Positions 15,608 through 24,837 are shown, counted from the stretch's first letter. The stretch is 64,000 bases of DNA from Thioclava sp. GXIMD2076 (GCF_037949795.1 NZ_CP149932.1:1539001-1603000), one strand, 5' to 3'. Numbers and translations: made by a program. The notes: a model not told the origin generated them from the letters alone.

Positions 15608-18127
15608 TTATTTCGCAGTCTCCGGCGCGGTCTCCTCCAGAAGATCGTCGATCGAGATACCACGCTTTTCGGCGGCCTCGCGGGCGGCCTCGCGGATGGC
15701 GGGGCTACGGCGCAAGAGCTTGCGGAACCGTTTTTCATCCAGCTCCAGAATCGTCGAGGGCGCGATGGCACGCACATCGGTGCGCCGCGGCTTGCCGGTC
15801 AGCAAGGCCAGTTCGCCGAACATATCGCCCCGCCCGAGACGCGAGATCTGCCCTGCCGTTTCCAGCTCGACCGCTCCCGAGGCGATGAAAAAGACCGAGC
15901 GGGCATGGCGTTCCTTGCGCATGATCTTGTCACCCGGATCGAAATAGCGCGTGCGCAGGCTGCGGCCCAGAGGTTTGCGGATACGTTCGTCCAAATCCTC
16001 GAACAGCCGCATCCGGCGCAGGATGTCGGCCCGCTGCACCTGCAGGTCCAGCATCGGGCGTTCCTCGGCCTTCAGGCGGCGTGCAGAGATATCCTGCATG
16101 AGCGAGGTGAAGACCTCCTCGGAGATCAGTCCGTCCTCGTGCATCGTGTTGTATTCGCGCTCTTCCATCCGCAGGGCTGTGCGGCGGATCAGGCGGCGCT
16201 CGAGCTCTTCGGCATAGCCCGGATATTGCAGGCGCAGACCGTAGAGCGCGGTTTCCAGCGCCTCCACACGGCGCGCGAGCAGCTCGTGGAGCAGGTCGGC
16301 CACGCGGCGGCCATGGATGCGGCGGATGCGGGCATCGATGAACGCATCCAGATCGCGCAGGATCATGCGCTGTGACAGGAGCCTTTCGAACCGGTCGGCG
16401 GTCAGCAGGGCAAGCGGCATCGAGAAGCGCAAGCGGTTGTGCAGGAAATTGGCGATCCGGAAGGCGCGCCCGTAATCAATGGCGCTGCGGGCCGCGCGCT
16501 GGTAACCGGTCCGGCCTTGAGCGCGTGCGCCTTCGATCAGATGGTCGGTCTGGCTGAGTGCGGCCTCGCCGATACGCGACGAGATCGAGCGGTCGCGCAG
16601 GCGGCTTAGCACCTGTTCGCGCTCGAACCCTGCCAGCGCGATCAGACCCAATGTGATCCGGTCGCGATCCAGAATATTGGCACCGGCTTCGGCGGCCCGC
16701 ACGACAGAATCCAGCCTCTCGCCGAAGCGCTTCGCCTCGGCGCGGATGATCTCGTGGTTGAGGTTGTAGTTCTCGCTGGATTTGGCGACATCCTCGCGCA
16801 CGGTCTGTAGCGAGACGGCGATGACCTGATTGGCTAGCGCCTGATCGAGCGGCGAGAGCTTGTCGAGTCCCAGCTTGCCGATCACGCTGCGCAGGGTCGT
16901 CCCTTGGACGATCAGGGTGAATAGGGTGAAGCCCGTGGCAAGGATGCCGACAACGCGCTTGATCTCGACGGGCACCAGAGCGTTCTCGGTCACGGCCAGT
17001 GCGAGCGCCAGCGTTACCGCGCCGCGCAACCCGCCCCAGAGAATGGCCACGCGATAGGGCCGCTCGACCGGCGGCGAGAGGCGCAGAAGCGTTAGCACCG
17101 GCAGCAGTCCCCAGAGGATCACCGCGCGCGCGGCGATGGCCGCCACGACGACCACACCGATCAACAGGAAGTCGGTGACAGTAGTGCCTTCGAGAAGCCG
17201 CGGGATCAGGAGCGCGGCCAGAATAAAGATCAATGCGCCGGCCCAATGGGCCACCAGATCCCAGGTCTCGCGCATGTTGGTCCATGTCTGCGGCTCGATC
17301 CGGCCGGGCCCCGCGAGGTTGAGCGTCAGACCTGCGGCCACCACGGCGATCACACCGGAGGCCCCGATCAGCTGTTCGGCGATAATATAGGACAGATAGG
17401 GGAGGGCGACCGAAACCGACATCTGCGCCAGCTCGTAACGGGGAAAGAGCCCCATGATGCGCAGGCCGATCTGCGACAGCACCCAGCCGGTGGCGGCGCC
17501 GCCCGCGATCAGCATCGGGAAGCGGCCCAAGGCCTCGCCCAGTTCGGGGTCCGGCACGCCCAGCATCACATAACCGATGAAGAGGCCGAAGAGCGCGATG
17601 GCGGCGGCGTCGTTCAGAAGGCTCTCGCCCTCGATGATCCGCGCCAGCCGCTGCGGGGCCGAGAGCGAGCGGAAGATGCTGACCACGGCCGAAGGATCGG
17701 TCGTGGAGACAATCGCGCCGACCAGTAGACAGGCAGCGAGCGGCAGCGAGGAGATATAGGAGAGCGCGTATCCCACCGAAAGAGTGGCTACCACGACGGC
17801 CACAACCGCCATCACGAGGATCGGCACCCAGTCATCCATCATCCGGCGCAGGTTCATGCCCAATGTTACCTGGAACAGCAGGAGCGGCAGGAAGATATAG
17901 AGGAAGACATTGGCACGGATCGGCAGGCCGAGGATCGCCTCGGCCACGGGATTGAGCGCATCGGTCAGCGTGGTCTGTAAAAAGAAGATCGCCGCCGAGC
18001 CGATCAACATGCCCAATGCGGCGATGATCACCGAATAGGGTAGCCGCAGGCGGGCGGCGAGAGGCTCGGCCACGCCGATCACGAAAAAGAGTGACGCGAT
18101 AATCGCGACAATAATGACGATATCCAT
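15608..18127 (-). CDS. CPA1-family Na+/H+ antiporter with C-terminal cyclic-nucleotide-binding domain
   Basis: An 839-residue membrane protein. About 12 hydrophobic segments fill residues 1-410; the conserved antiporter core includes GAIVSTTDPSAVVSIF and GESLLNDAAAIALFGLF, with the paired acidic/polar residues that bind the ion, and ILWGGLRGAVTLALALAV. A long cytosolic region rich in Arg and Glu follows (residues ~410-720, predicted helical), then a cNMP-binding domain near 725-815 (phosphate-binding cassette GDMFGELALLTGKPRRTDV). It probably exchanges Na+ for H+ at the inner membrane under control of a cyclic nucleotide or similar ligand. Convergent with tRNA-Arg. Start codon is not backed by a strong ribosome site. 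Confidence 0.88.
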   Translation of the reverse strand: MDIVIIVAIIASLFFVIGVAEPLAARLRLPYSVIIAALGMLIGSAAIFFLQTTLTDALNPVAEAILGLPIRANVFLYIFLPLLLFQVTLGMNLRRMMDDWVPILVMAVVAVVVATLSVGYALSYISSLPLAACLLVGAIVSTTDPSAVVSIFRSLSAPQRLARIIEGESLLNDAAAIALFGLFIGYVMLGVPDPELGEALGRFPMLIAGGAATGWVLSQIGLRIMGLFPRYELAQMSVSVALPYLSYIIAEQLIGASGVIAVVAAGLTLNLAGPGRIEPQTWTNMRETWDLVAHWAGALIFILAALLIPRLLEGTTVTDFLLIGVVVVAAIAARAVILWGLLPVLTLLRLSPPVERPYRVAILWGGLRGAVTLALALAVTENALVPVEIKRVVGILATGFTLFTLIVQGTTLRSVIGKLGLDKLSPLDQALANQVIAVSLQTVREDVAKSSENYNLNHEIIRAEAKRFGERLDSVVRAAEAGANILDRDRITLGLIALAGFEREQVLSRLRDRSISSRIGEAALSQTDHLIEGARAQGRTGYQRAARSAIDYGRAFRIANFLHNRLRFSMPLALLTADRFERLLSQRMILRDLDAFIDARIRRIHGRRVADLLHELLARRVEALETALYGLRLQYPGYAEELERRLIRRTALRMEEREYNTMHEDGLISEEVFTSLMQDISARRLKAEERPMLDLQVQRADILRRMRLFEDLDERIRKPLGRSLRTRYFDPGDKIMRKERHARSVFFIASGAVELETAGQISRLGRGDMFGELALLTGKPRRTDVRAIAPSTILELDEKRFRKLLRRSPAIREAAREAAEKRGISIDDLLEETAPETAK

Positions 18128-18173
18128 GATCGGAAACTAGCGGCTCGGAGAGGAAAGGGAAGGGGCTGACATG

Positions 18174-18202
18174 AAACAGCCGCCGGAAACCGGCGGCTGT
18201 TT
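18174..18202 (-). terminator. Terminator of the Bax inhibitor-1 gene
   Basis: Perfect 13-base stem AAACAGCCGCCGG / CCGGCGGCTGTTT with a 3-base loop, 22 bases after the stop of the minus-strand gene at 18225. The T tract is short (TTT). Confidence 0.75.
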
Positions 18203-18224
18203 GCGTAGTATCGGAGAGAGGCGA

Positions 18225-18998
18225 TTATTCGCGGTTCCCCATGAAGTTCAGGAGCAGCATAAACAGGTTGAGGAAGTCCAGATAGAGGCTCAGCGCACCC
18301 ATGATGGCAGCCTTGCCAAGGAAGTCCTCGCCCGAATGTGCCATCTCGAGATAGGTAGTCTTGATCTTCTGCGTGTCATAGGCGGTCAGACCCGCGAAGA
18401 TCAGCACACCAAGAACGGACACGGCGAAGGCCAGAGCCGAGCTCGCGATGAAGATATTGACGATCGACGCCACGATCAGGCCGATCAGACCCATCATCAG
18501 GAACGAGCCCATCGGCGACAGGTCGCGTTTGGTGGTGTAGCCATAAAGCGAGAGCGAAGCGAAGGCGATCGCGGTCACGAGGAAGGTCTGGGCAATGGAT
18601 ACGCCGGTGAAGACGAGGAAGATCGAGGAAATCGATGCGCCCACAAGCGCCGCATAGACCCAGAAGACCAGCTGTGCCGCACCGACCGACATGCGGTTGA
18701 TCGTGGCCGAGAACAGGAAGACGACGGCTAGAGGCGCCAGCATCACCACCCATTTCAGCGGCGAGGTATAGAGCAACGCGCCGAACTGCGTCAGCATGGT
18801 GCCATTGCGCATGGTGCCGACCGCGGCGGCCGGATCATTGGTCATTGCAAGGCCGGCAAGCGCCCATGCCACTGCCCCGGTGATGAGCATCGCTGCCGAC
18901 ATCAGCCCGTAGACCTTGTTCATGTGTGCGCGCAGACCTGCGTCAATCTGCGCCTGACGCGCGCCGGTCGCGGTGCGCATCGTGTTAAAACCAGCCAT
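18225..18998 (-). CDS. Bax inhibitor-1 / YccA family membrane protein
   Basis: A 257-residue protein with seven hydrophobic segments after a ~30-residue soluble N-terminus. Family marks are NKVYGLMSAAMLITGAVAWAL (first segment), FTGVSIAQTFLVTAIAFASL, YDTQKIKTTYLEMAHSG, and the C-terminal ALSLYLDFLNLFMLLLNFMG. Relatives (YccA, YbhL) act as inner-membrane modulators, in the case of YccA of FtsH; some bacterial members conduct Ca2+. The start at 18998 has GGAGGG 5 bases upstream; a longer frame to 19115 has no ribosome site. Monocistronic, closed by a strong hairpin. Confidence 0.93.
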   Translation of the reverse strand: MAGFNTMRTATGARQAQIDAGLRAHMNKVYGLMSAAMLITGAVAWALAGLAMTNDPAAAVGTMRNGTMLTQFGALLYTSPLKWVVMLAPLAVVFLFSATINRMSVGAAQLVFWVYAALVGASISSIFLVFTGVSIAQTFLVTAIAFASLSLYGYTTKRDLSPMGSFLMMGLIGLIVASIVNIFIASSALAFAVSVLGVLIFAGLTAYDTQKIKTTYLEMAHSGEDFLGKAAIMGALSLYLDFLNLFMLLLNFMGNRE

Positions 18999-19142
18999 CA
19001 AATCCCTCCATGAAGTGGCATGCGCCCTCAATGGCGCTCTTATCCCTGCCGATATTGGCAGACCATGCTTCCATTTCAAGATAGCGCTTGGCGGCTTTAT
19101 GCGGAAAACGACCAAATAAACGTGGTAATTTTTGATGACGGT

Positions 19143-20135
19143 TTAAAAACTGCTGCCATCGATGGCGATCACGATCTTGCCGCTCGACTGTCGGTTGCGT
19201 AGCAGCTCCAGCGCCTCGCCCACACGGGCGAAGGGGAGCCGGTGGGAGACATGCGGGCGCAGATGGCCCGCCGCATGATCGCGCAGCACCTCATCGAGCG
19301 AGCGACGGAAGGCTTGGGGGGCGATCTCGCGGTATCCGCCCCAATACAGCCCGTGGATCGAGATATTCTTGACCAGCGCGTGATTGAGCGGGAGCGCCGG
19401 TGGGGTGCCCCCCGCAAAGCCGATCAGCAGAAAGCGGCCGCCACGGTTCAGCGCGCGGAAGGCCGCCTCGCCAAGTGTGCCGCCCACGGCATCATAAACC
19501 ACATCAACCCCGCCCAGAGCCTTCAACCCTGCCTTGAGCCCGCCTTGTTCTCCGGCCGTATCGCTGTCGATGGTCTCGGCCGCACCTGCCGTGCGGGCGA
19601 TGGCGCATTTCTCCGCACCGCGCGCCACGGCGATCACCCGTGCCCCCAGTTGCGCCCCGATCTCCACGGCGGTCAGTCCGACGCCACCTGCCGCACCGAT
19701 CACCGCAAGCGTTTCTCCGGCGCGCAGGCCCGCCGTATGGGTCAGTGCGAGATGGGATGTGCCATAGGTGATGAGGAGCCCGGCAGCCTCGTCATAGGGG
19801 GTGTCTGGCGGGAGCGGGATGCAGGCGGCTTCCGGAAAGCTGCCATATTCTGCCAGCCCGCCCTGTCCTGCATAGACGGCGACCCTTGTGCCGAGCGGAA
19901 TGGTGCAGCCGACCCCGCGCCCCACGACCTCGCCCGCACATTCCAGCCCCAAGGTGAAGGGCGGGGCTGGGGTGTCCTGATACCGGCCCTGCATCATCAG
20001 CAGATCGGCAAAATTCAGCCCACAGGCATGGATACGGATCAGCAGCTCTCCCGCTTCGGGCTCGGGCCTTGCGCAGGGGCGGTGCTCGGGCGGGCGCGCG
20101 AAATCGACGACTTGGAAGGCGGTCATCTGGGGCAT
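19143..20135 (-). CDS. NADPH:quinone oxidoreductase, zinc-free MDR family
   Basis: A 330-residue medium-chain reductase. The N-terminal GroES-like fold carries CGLNFADLLMMQGRYQ and PFTLGLECAGEVV; the nucleotide-binding part has the AVIGAAGGVGLTAVEIGAQLG motif (residues ~144-164). The zinc ligands of alcohol dehydrogenases are absent, consistent with quinone or enone reduction. NPLNH-type substrate region appears as LPLNHALVKNISIHGLYWG. It faces away from the XRE regulator gene at 20458, with 322 bases of operator-rich sequence between them. Actual substrate unknown. Confidence 0.88.
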   Translation of the reverse strand: MPQMTAFQVVDFARPPEHRPCARPEPEAGELLIRIHACGLNFADLLMMQGRYQDTPAPPFTLGLECAGEVVGRGVGCTIPLGTRVAVYAGQGGLAEYGSFPEAACIPLPPDTPYDEAAGLLITYGTSHLALTHTAGLRAGETLAVIGAAGGVGLTAVEIGAQLGARVIAVARGAEKCAIARTAGAAETIDSDTAGEQGGLKAGLKALGGVDVVYDAVGGTLGEAAFRALNRGGRFLLIGFAGGTPPALPLNHALVKNISIHGLYWGGYREIAPQAFRRSLDEVLRDHAAGHLRPHVSHRLPFARVGEALELLRNRQSSGKIVIAIDGSSF

Positions 20136-20457
20136 CGGATCTCTCCTGTAACGGGGGCCAGACTAGCGGCTCCGCGCGTTACGACAAGTCGTCAGGTGAT
20201 TCGCGAAAGAATATTTCCATAACGAGAACCTTTTCAATTTCGCATTTTGCGATGCAAATTGCGAAACATCCTGAGGATGATACAGTTTCGCAAGGCTCGC
20301 TTTAAGCATTGGAACAAAAAATTTTAAGAAATTGGCCTGAAGATTAACTTCGTTTAGTCTTTTTATACTAATTTTGACGACCTTTTGTGAGGAAATGCCG
20401 CCCTATGCGTGTGTCGACGTGATAGGTTCCTATTTGTAGTGTTGTAAGGACGATTGA
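20136..20457. promoter_or_regulatory. Operator-rich divergent intergenic region
   Basis: A 322-base, AT-rich gene-free stretch between the quinone reductase (minus) and the XRE regulator (plus). It holds a 29-base near-perfect palindrome at 20238-20266 (13-base arms TTTCGCATTTTGC and GCAAATTGCGAAA around GAT, one mismatch), another TTTCGCAA half-site at 20286-20293, and a TTCGCGAA palindrome at 20200-20207. From ~20300 to 20400 it is very AT-rich (AAAAAATTTTAAGAAATTG, TTTTTATACTAATTTT), consistent with a promoter for the XRE gene. Function of the sites is inferred. Confidence 0.6.
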
Positions 20458-20823
20458 ATGAAACACCCAGTTGATGCCCATGTAGGTAAACGTATTCGCC
20501 ATCGTCGCTGGATGATCGGCGTCACGCAGCAGCAGCTCGCGGACAAGGTTGGAATCAAGTTTCAACAGATTCAGAAATACGAAACCGGCATGAACCGCGT
20601 TTCGGCATCGCGTCTTTGGGACATCTCCGAAGCTCTCGATGTTCCGATCTCCTTTTTCTTCGAAGGTCTGGACGGTCAGGTCGACAAGAAGGAAGTGGAA
20701 GGCGACATCCTTGCCGACAAGGAAGCTCTGGCGCTCGTCCGCTCCTACTACGCAATTCCCGAAGAACAGCGCCGTCGCCTTTTCGATCTGGCAAAAGTGC
20801 TCTCGGCTTCTTCTGCAGCCTGA
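20458..20823 (+). CDS. XRE-family helix-turn-helix regulator
   Basis: A 121-residue DNA-binding protein conserved across alphaproteobacteria. The Cro/C1 helix-turn-helix spans residues ~10-65: VGKRIRHRRWMIGVTQQQLA, KVGIKFQQIQKYETGMNRVS, and LWDISEALDVPISFFFEGL. The C-terminal 50 residues (DKKEVEGDILADKEALALVR, then IPEEQRRRLFDLAKVLSA) are typical of the PhrR/PraR-like group of rhizobia and Rhodobacterales, which control surface and stationary-phase traits; that link is by similarity only. The upstream region is unusually long and contains a large palindrome, which this protein or another regulator may bind. Confidence 0.9.
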   Translation: MKHPVDAHVGKRIRHRRWMIGVTQQQLADKVGIKFQQIQKYETGMNRVSASRLWDISEALDVPISFFFEGLDGQVDKKEVEGDILADKEALALVRSYYAIPEEQRRRLFDLAKVLSASSAA

Positions 20824-20839
20824 TTCACCCATATCGGCT

Positions 20840-20861
20840 GTCCGGCCTTCCACGGCCGGAC
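20840..20861 (+). terminator. Hairpin after the XRE gene
   Basis: Stem GTCCGGCC / GGCCGGAC with a 6-base loop, 17 bases after the stop, without a T tract. It may end transcription poorly or protect the 3' end. Confidence 0.4.
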
Positions 20862-20933
20862 GGCAATTCGCGGCTCCTGCCTTGACCTTGTGAAACGTGC
20901 TGGCTACCGCTTGCAAAACAGCGGGAGAATAGC

Positions 20934-21767
20934 ATGAGCGCGTCACACGATCTTTCCTCCAATGACATCACCGCGCTGACGGAGCTCGCAGGGCGGTTGG
21001 CCGATGCGGCCCGACGCGAGACGCTGGCCCGTTTCCGGCCCGCAGGCGGTATAGCCGCCGCCAACAAAGAGGCTGCGGGCTTCGATCCGGTGACCGAGGC
21101 CGATCGCGCAGCCGAAGCGGCGATGCGCGAGATCCTTCGCCGTGAACGTCCCGAAGACGGGATCTATGGCGAGGAACAGGGGCAGTCGCTAGGCACGAGC
21201 GGCTATGTCTGGGTGCTCGATCCGATCGACGGCACACGGGGCTTCATGTCCGGCACGCCCACCTGGGGGGTGCTGATCGGGCTCGCGCGGGTGGTTGATG
21301 GCGCGCTCGGCGCGCCGTTTCTCGGGATCGTGGACCAGCCCTATATCGGCGAGCGGTTCATCGGCGGTCCGGGGATCGCCAGGCTGATCGGACCGCATGG
21401 CGAACATGATCTCAAAACGCGTAGCGCGGCCACCGATGCGCTCGCCGACGCCGTGCTCTTTACGACATTCCCAGAGGTCGGCACCCTCGAGGAGGGCGCG
21501 GCCTTCAAGCGCCTGTCCACGCAGGCCAAGCTGACGCGTTATGGAATGGATTGCTATGCCTATGCGCTTCTTGCGGCGGGGCAGATCGATCTGGTGGTCG
21601 AGGCACAGCTGCACCCTTATGACATCCAGGGCCCGATGGCTGTGGTCGAGGCCGCAGGCGGGATCGTCACGAACTGGCAGGGTGGGCCGGCGCATCTGGG
21701 GGGGCAGGTGATTGCCGCCGCCAATCCCGAGATCCATGCCGCAGCTCTGGCTGTGCTGAACGGCTGA
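20934..21767 (+). CDS. hisN: Histidinol-phosphatase, inositol-monophosphatase family (HisN type)
   Basis: A 277-residue Mg2+-dependent phosphatase. Metal-site motifs are GIYGEEQG (residues ~75-82), VLDPIDGTRGFMSG (~92-105) and the C-terminal YDIQGPMAVVEAAGG (~225-240). The TRGFMSGTPTWGVLIGL version of the IMPase signature is the one found in HisN histidinol-phosphatases of alphaproteobacteria and actinobacteria, so I favour the last-but-two step of histidine synthesis over inositol phosphate. GGGAGAAT precedes the start. Ends in a strong terminator. Confidence 0.87.
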   Translation: MSASHDLSSNDITALTELAGRLADAARRETLARFRPAGGIAAANKEAAGFDPVTEADRAAEAAMREILRRERPEDGIYGEEQGQSLGTSGYVWVLDPIDGTRGFMSGTPTWGVLIGLARVVDGALGAPFLGIVDQPYIGERFIGGPGIARLIGPHGEHDLKTRSAATDALADAVLFTTFPEVGTLEEGAAFKRLSTQAKLTRYGMDCYAYALLAAGQIDLVVEAQLHPYDIQGPMAVVEAAGGIVTNWQGGPAHLGGQVIAAANPEIHAAALAVLNG

Positions 21768-21771
21768 GCCA

Positions 21772-21811
21772 ATCCCCCCTGCATGTCCGACATGCAGGGG
21801 GGATATTTTTA
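21772..21811 (+). terminator. Intrinsic terminator of hisN
   Basis: 15-base perfect stem ATCCCCCCTGCATGT / ACATGCAGGGGGGAT, loop CCG, then ATTTTTAT. Its tail overlaps the stop of the convergent minus-strand gene. Confidence 0.9.
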
Positions 21812-23716
21812 TTTCCAGCAGCTTACATGCACCACCATGCCCTGCACCTCGCGTGTCAGGTCTTCGGTGGCAAGCGCGCCATGGGGCTCCGCGGCTTCGG
21901 GCGGGGTGCCCATGCTTGCCATCGCATCGGCCATCGGTTGCGCCTGTAGGGCCAGCGAGAGATCCTTGGGCAGCACCTTGTCGCCTGTAGCTTTGGGCAG
22001 CACCATCCCGATCACCGCGCCCGAACTGTCCAGCACAGGTCCGCCCACATCGCCGGGCAGGGTGCGCAGGGTCAGGCGGGCGAGCGACGGATCGGTGTTT
22101 TCCAGCCCCTTTAGGGCCGCCAGCGTGCCGAAGCTCAGCACCGGCGCTGACATCGCCTCCGGATAGGAGAAGCCCGCCGCCGCGATATCGGAGCCCACAG
22201 CCGCGCCCCCCGTCTGGAAGCGCGCGACCGTTTTCGGCGCGAGTGGCTTGTCGGGGCTCAGCAGCGCCAGCCCCAGCGCCTTGTCCTGCGCCTTCAGCGT
22301 GGCCGTGCCATCCTGGATGGTGATCCTCTTGCAGCTGTCGATACCGGCAGCAGCGGTGGCCACGGTGCCGCGATCATCCACATAGAAGCCCGAACGTGAG
22401 AAGACGGGTTTGCGGATGTCGGTCCCGCGTGTCAGGTCTTCATGGCTGACGGTCATCGGTTTGCCCAAGGTCGGGTCCAGTGCCTGATTGCCGATGGGAG
22501 CAAAATTCTGTTCCATTGCGGCCAGAACGCGCCTGCGCTGTGCCATATCGCCATCCGCTGGCCAGATCAGGGTGAAGCCCTTGATCAGCCCGTCCGAAAG
22601 CGTGGCTTGCGTGTAGGAGATGACTTTGTCGTTGCGTCCCTCGATATGGAATCCCGTGGCTTCGAGGGCGCGAGGCCCATCGGCGGGCACGGCATCGAGC
22701 GTCTGCATCACCTTGTAAAGGGCGGCCAGCGCATCGGCATCGCCCTTGCGCGAGATCAGCAGCGCCGTGACACCGGAGCCGTCTTTCGGACCATATTGCA
22801 CGAAGGGCGCGTCATATCCTTTGAACGCGACAAGCGCCTCGGGCAGGGCGATACGGATGCCGGCATCGCTATTTTCCACTACCGCCAGCCCGAGGGCCGC
22901 ACGTTCGGTCTCGACCTCGTCCAGAAGGGCGGCCTGCTGGGTCGAGGATAGCACCCCCGTTGGTTCATCGCCCTGCGCGCGCTGCCACTCGGCGATGGAG
23001 CTCCGCGTGCCCGGCCCGAACGAGGCATCGAGCGCGCCCTTGTAATAGCCCTGCCATGTCAGCGCATCCTGAATGGCCATCTTATCCGCGCGCGACAGGA
23101 GTTGTTCGAGGCGCCGCGATTCGGCCAGTGTTTCCCCTTGCGGCGCGGGAGGTGCCGCCGTTTCGAGGGCTTGTTCGGGCGTGGGCGCTGGTGCGGCTGC
23201 AGCTTCGCTCGGGCCGGTGACGGTATCGGTTCCGGTCTCCGGCACGGTGTCATCGGGCAGGGCGGTCGTGTCGACGGTGCCTGTGGTCACGCCGGAGGTG
23301 ATGGGCGCATCCGGAGAGGGTTCGCCGGCAGAAGGCTGGGCGGAAGACGGCTGGGCCGCGGGTGCCTGCAGGAAACGTGCGCCCACCGGCCAGAACTGCG
23401 CGCCATAATTCGTGCCTTCCGTCACATAGGCATCCGAAGGGATCAGCCCCTCGCGCTGGAGCGCGCGGCGGCGGTCATTGGCCGCGTCACGGGTTTCGAA
23501 CGGGCCGATCGAGATCGCATACCAGCCGGTCGACATCGAGAAACCGGACAGATCGGGTAGGCTGGACCAGCCGCGCGCCGATTGTTCGGCCTGTGCCAGA
23601 GAGGGTTGCGCTTCGATCTGCAGCCAGACGGGAGCGGCCCATCCGGCACCGGCCCAGACCATGCCCGTGAGACCCGCGCCCACCAGCGCTGACACAGCTT
23701 TGCGCATAACCCTCAT
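21809..23716 (-). CDS. Exported SPOR / peptidoglycan-binding protein with a degenerate trypsin-like domain
   Basis: About 635 residues. The start at 23716 gives a signal peptide (MRVMRKAVSALVGAGLTG..WAGAGWA) and has AGG 7 bases upstream. In order: an SPOR-like segment (GWYAISIGPFETRDAANDRR, residues ~64-110), a Pro/Ala/Thr-rich linker (115-195), a PG_binding_1-type repeat (AIQDALTWQGYYKGALDASF ... ~214-265), a middle region without recognised domain (~270-430), and a C-terminal trypsin-like fold (~440-600). In that fold the usual TNAHV site reads ATAAAG (near 454) and the usual GDSGGP reads GDVGGP (V557), so the catalytic His and Ser are both missing. Probably a periplasmic cell-wall binding or scaffold protein rather than a protease. 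Confidence 0.82.
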   Translation of the reverse strand: MRVMRKAVSALVGAGLTGMVWAGAGWAAPVWLQIEAQPSLAQAEQSARGWSSLPDLSGFSMSTGWYAISIGPFETRDAANDRRRALQREGLIPSDAYVTEGTNYGAQFWPVGARFLQAPAAQPSSAQPSAGEPSPDAPITSGVTTGTVDTTALPDDTVPETGTDTVTGPSEAAAAPAPTPEQALETAAPPAPQGETLAESRRLEQLLSRADKMAIQDALTWQGYYKGALDASFGPGTRSSIAEWQRAQGDEPTGVLSSTQQAALLDEVETERAALGLAVVENSDAGIRIALPEALVAFKGYDAPFVQYGPKDGSGVTALLISRKGDADALAALYKVMQTLDAVPADGPRALEATGFHIEGRNDKVISYTQATLSDGLIKGFTLIWPADGDMAQRRRVLAAMEQNFAPIGNQALDPTLGKPMTVSHEDLTRGTDIRKPVFSRSGFYVDDRGTVATAAAGIDSCKRITIQDGTATLKAQDKALGLALLSPDKPLAPKTVARFQTGGAAVGSDIAAAGFSYPEAMSAPVLSFGTLAALKGLENTDPSLARLTLRTLPGDVGGPVLDSSGAVIGMVLPKATGDKVLPKDLSLALQAQPMADAMASMGTPPEAAEPHGALATEDLTREVQGMVVHVSCWK

Positions 23717-23900
23717 TATAAAACCTGCCCTGTTCAAAATTGCAAAGTTGTCGCAAATTAGCAGGCTTTTGTCCCGCGTCATCCCCCAAAGCCCATGTCA
23801 CAGTATGACGTCGTGACGTTGTTGCACGTTGACCCCGCTTGCGGCCTTGCCTATCAGGCATAGGCAAGTTTCGATGACAGATCCGTCTAGGAGAGTTCGC

Positions 23901-24836
23901 ATGTCAGATGCCACCGCCACCAAACCCGCCGCGCCGCGGTCGTTCCAGGAGATTATCCTGCGACTGCAAGCCTATTGGGCGGGCAAGGGCTGCGCGATCA
24001 TGCAGCCCTATGACATGGAAGTAGGGGCGGGCACCTTCCACCCCGCGACCACGCTGCGCTCGCTGGGGTCCAAACCTTGGGCCGCCGCCTATGTGCAGCC
24101 CTCGCGCCGTCCGACCGATGGCCGCTATGGCGAGAACCCGAACCGCCTGCAGCATTACTACCAGTATCAGGTGCTGATCAAACCGAGCCCGCCGGATCTG
24201 CAGGAGCTCTATCTGGGCTCGCTGCGCGCGATCGGGATCGATATCGACCTGCATGACATCCGTTTTGTGGAAGACGACTGGGAAAGCCCGACGCTGGGCG
24301 CCTGGGGCCTTGGCTGGGAAGTCTGGTGCGACGGTATGGAAGTGTCGCAGTTCACCTATTTCCAGCAGGTCGGCGGCCATGATTGCCACCCCGTTTCGGG
24401 AGAGCTGACCTATGGTCTGGAGCGTCTGGCGATGTATGTGCTGGGCATCGATCATGTGATGGACATGCCCTATAACGACCCCGACGCGCCGATCGCGCTG
24501 AAATATGGCGATGTCTTCAAGCAGACCGAGCAGGAATATTCCCGCTGGAACTTCGATGTGGCCGACACCGATATGCTCCTGCAGCATTTCAAGGATGCCG
24601 AGGCCGAATGCGAGCGGATCCTCGCGCAGGCCGATGAGGATGGCGCCGAGCGCCGGATCATCATGGCCCATCCCGCCTATGACCAGTGCATCAAGGCCAG
24701 CCATCTCTTCAACCTGCTGGATGCGCGCGGCGTGATCTCGGTCACCGAACGTCAGGCCTATATCGGGCGGGTGCGGGCGCTGGCCAAGAAATGCGCCGAT
24801 GCCTTCGTGCGCACGCCTGCAGGCGGCGCCGTCTGA
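23901..24836 (+). CDS. glyQ: Glycyl-tRNA synthetase, alpha subunit
   Basis: A 311-residue class II synthetase catalytic subunit of the alpha2-beta2 bacterial GlyRS. Conserved blocks: [19 protein letters not shown] at the N-terminus, [40 protein letters not shown] (motif 2), and [17 protein letters not shown] (motif 3 arginine). The start at 23901 has AGGAGA 5 bases upstream. Followed immediately (TGAGATG) by a small gene, then glyS, all in one direction. Confidence 0.97.
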   Translation: MSDATATKPAAPRSFQEIILRLQAYWAGKGCAIMQPYDMEVGAGTFHPATTLRSLGSKPWAAAYVQPSRRPTDGRYGENPNRLQHYYQYQVLIKPSPPDLQELYLGSLRAIGIDIDLHDIRFVEDDWESPTLGAWGLGWEVWCDGMEVSQFTYFQQVGGHDCHPVSGELTYGLERLAMYVLGIDHVMDMPYNDPDAPIALKYGDVFKQTEQEYSRWNFDVADTDMLLQHFKDAEAECERILAQADEDGAERRIIMAHPAYDQCIKASHLFNLLDARGVISVTERQAYIGRVRALAKKCADAFVRTPAGGAV

Positions 24837-24837
24837 G

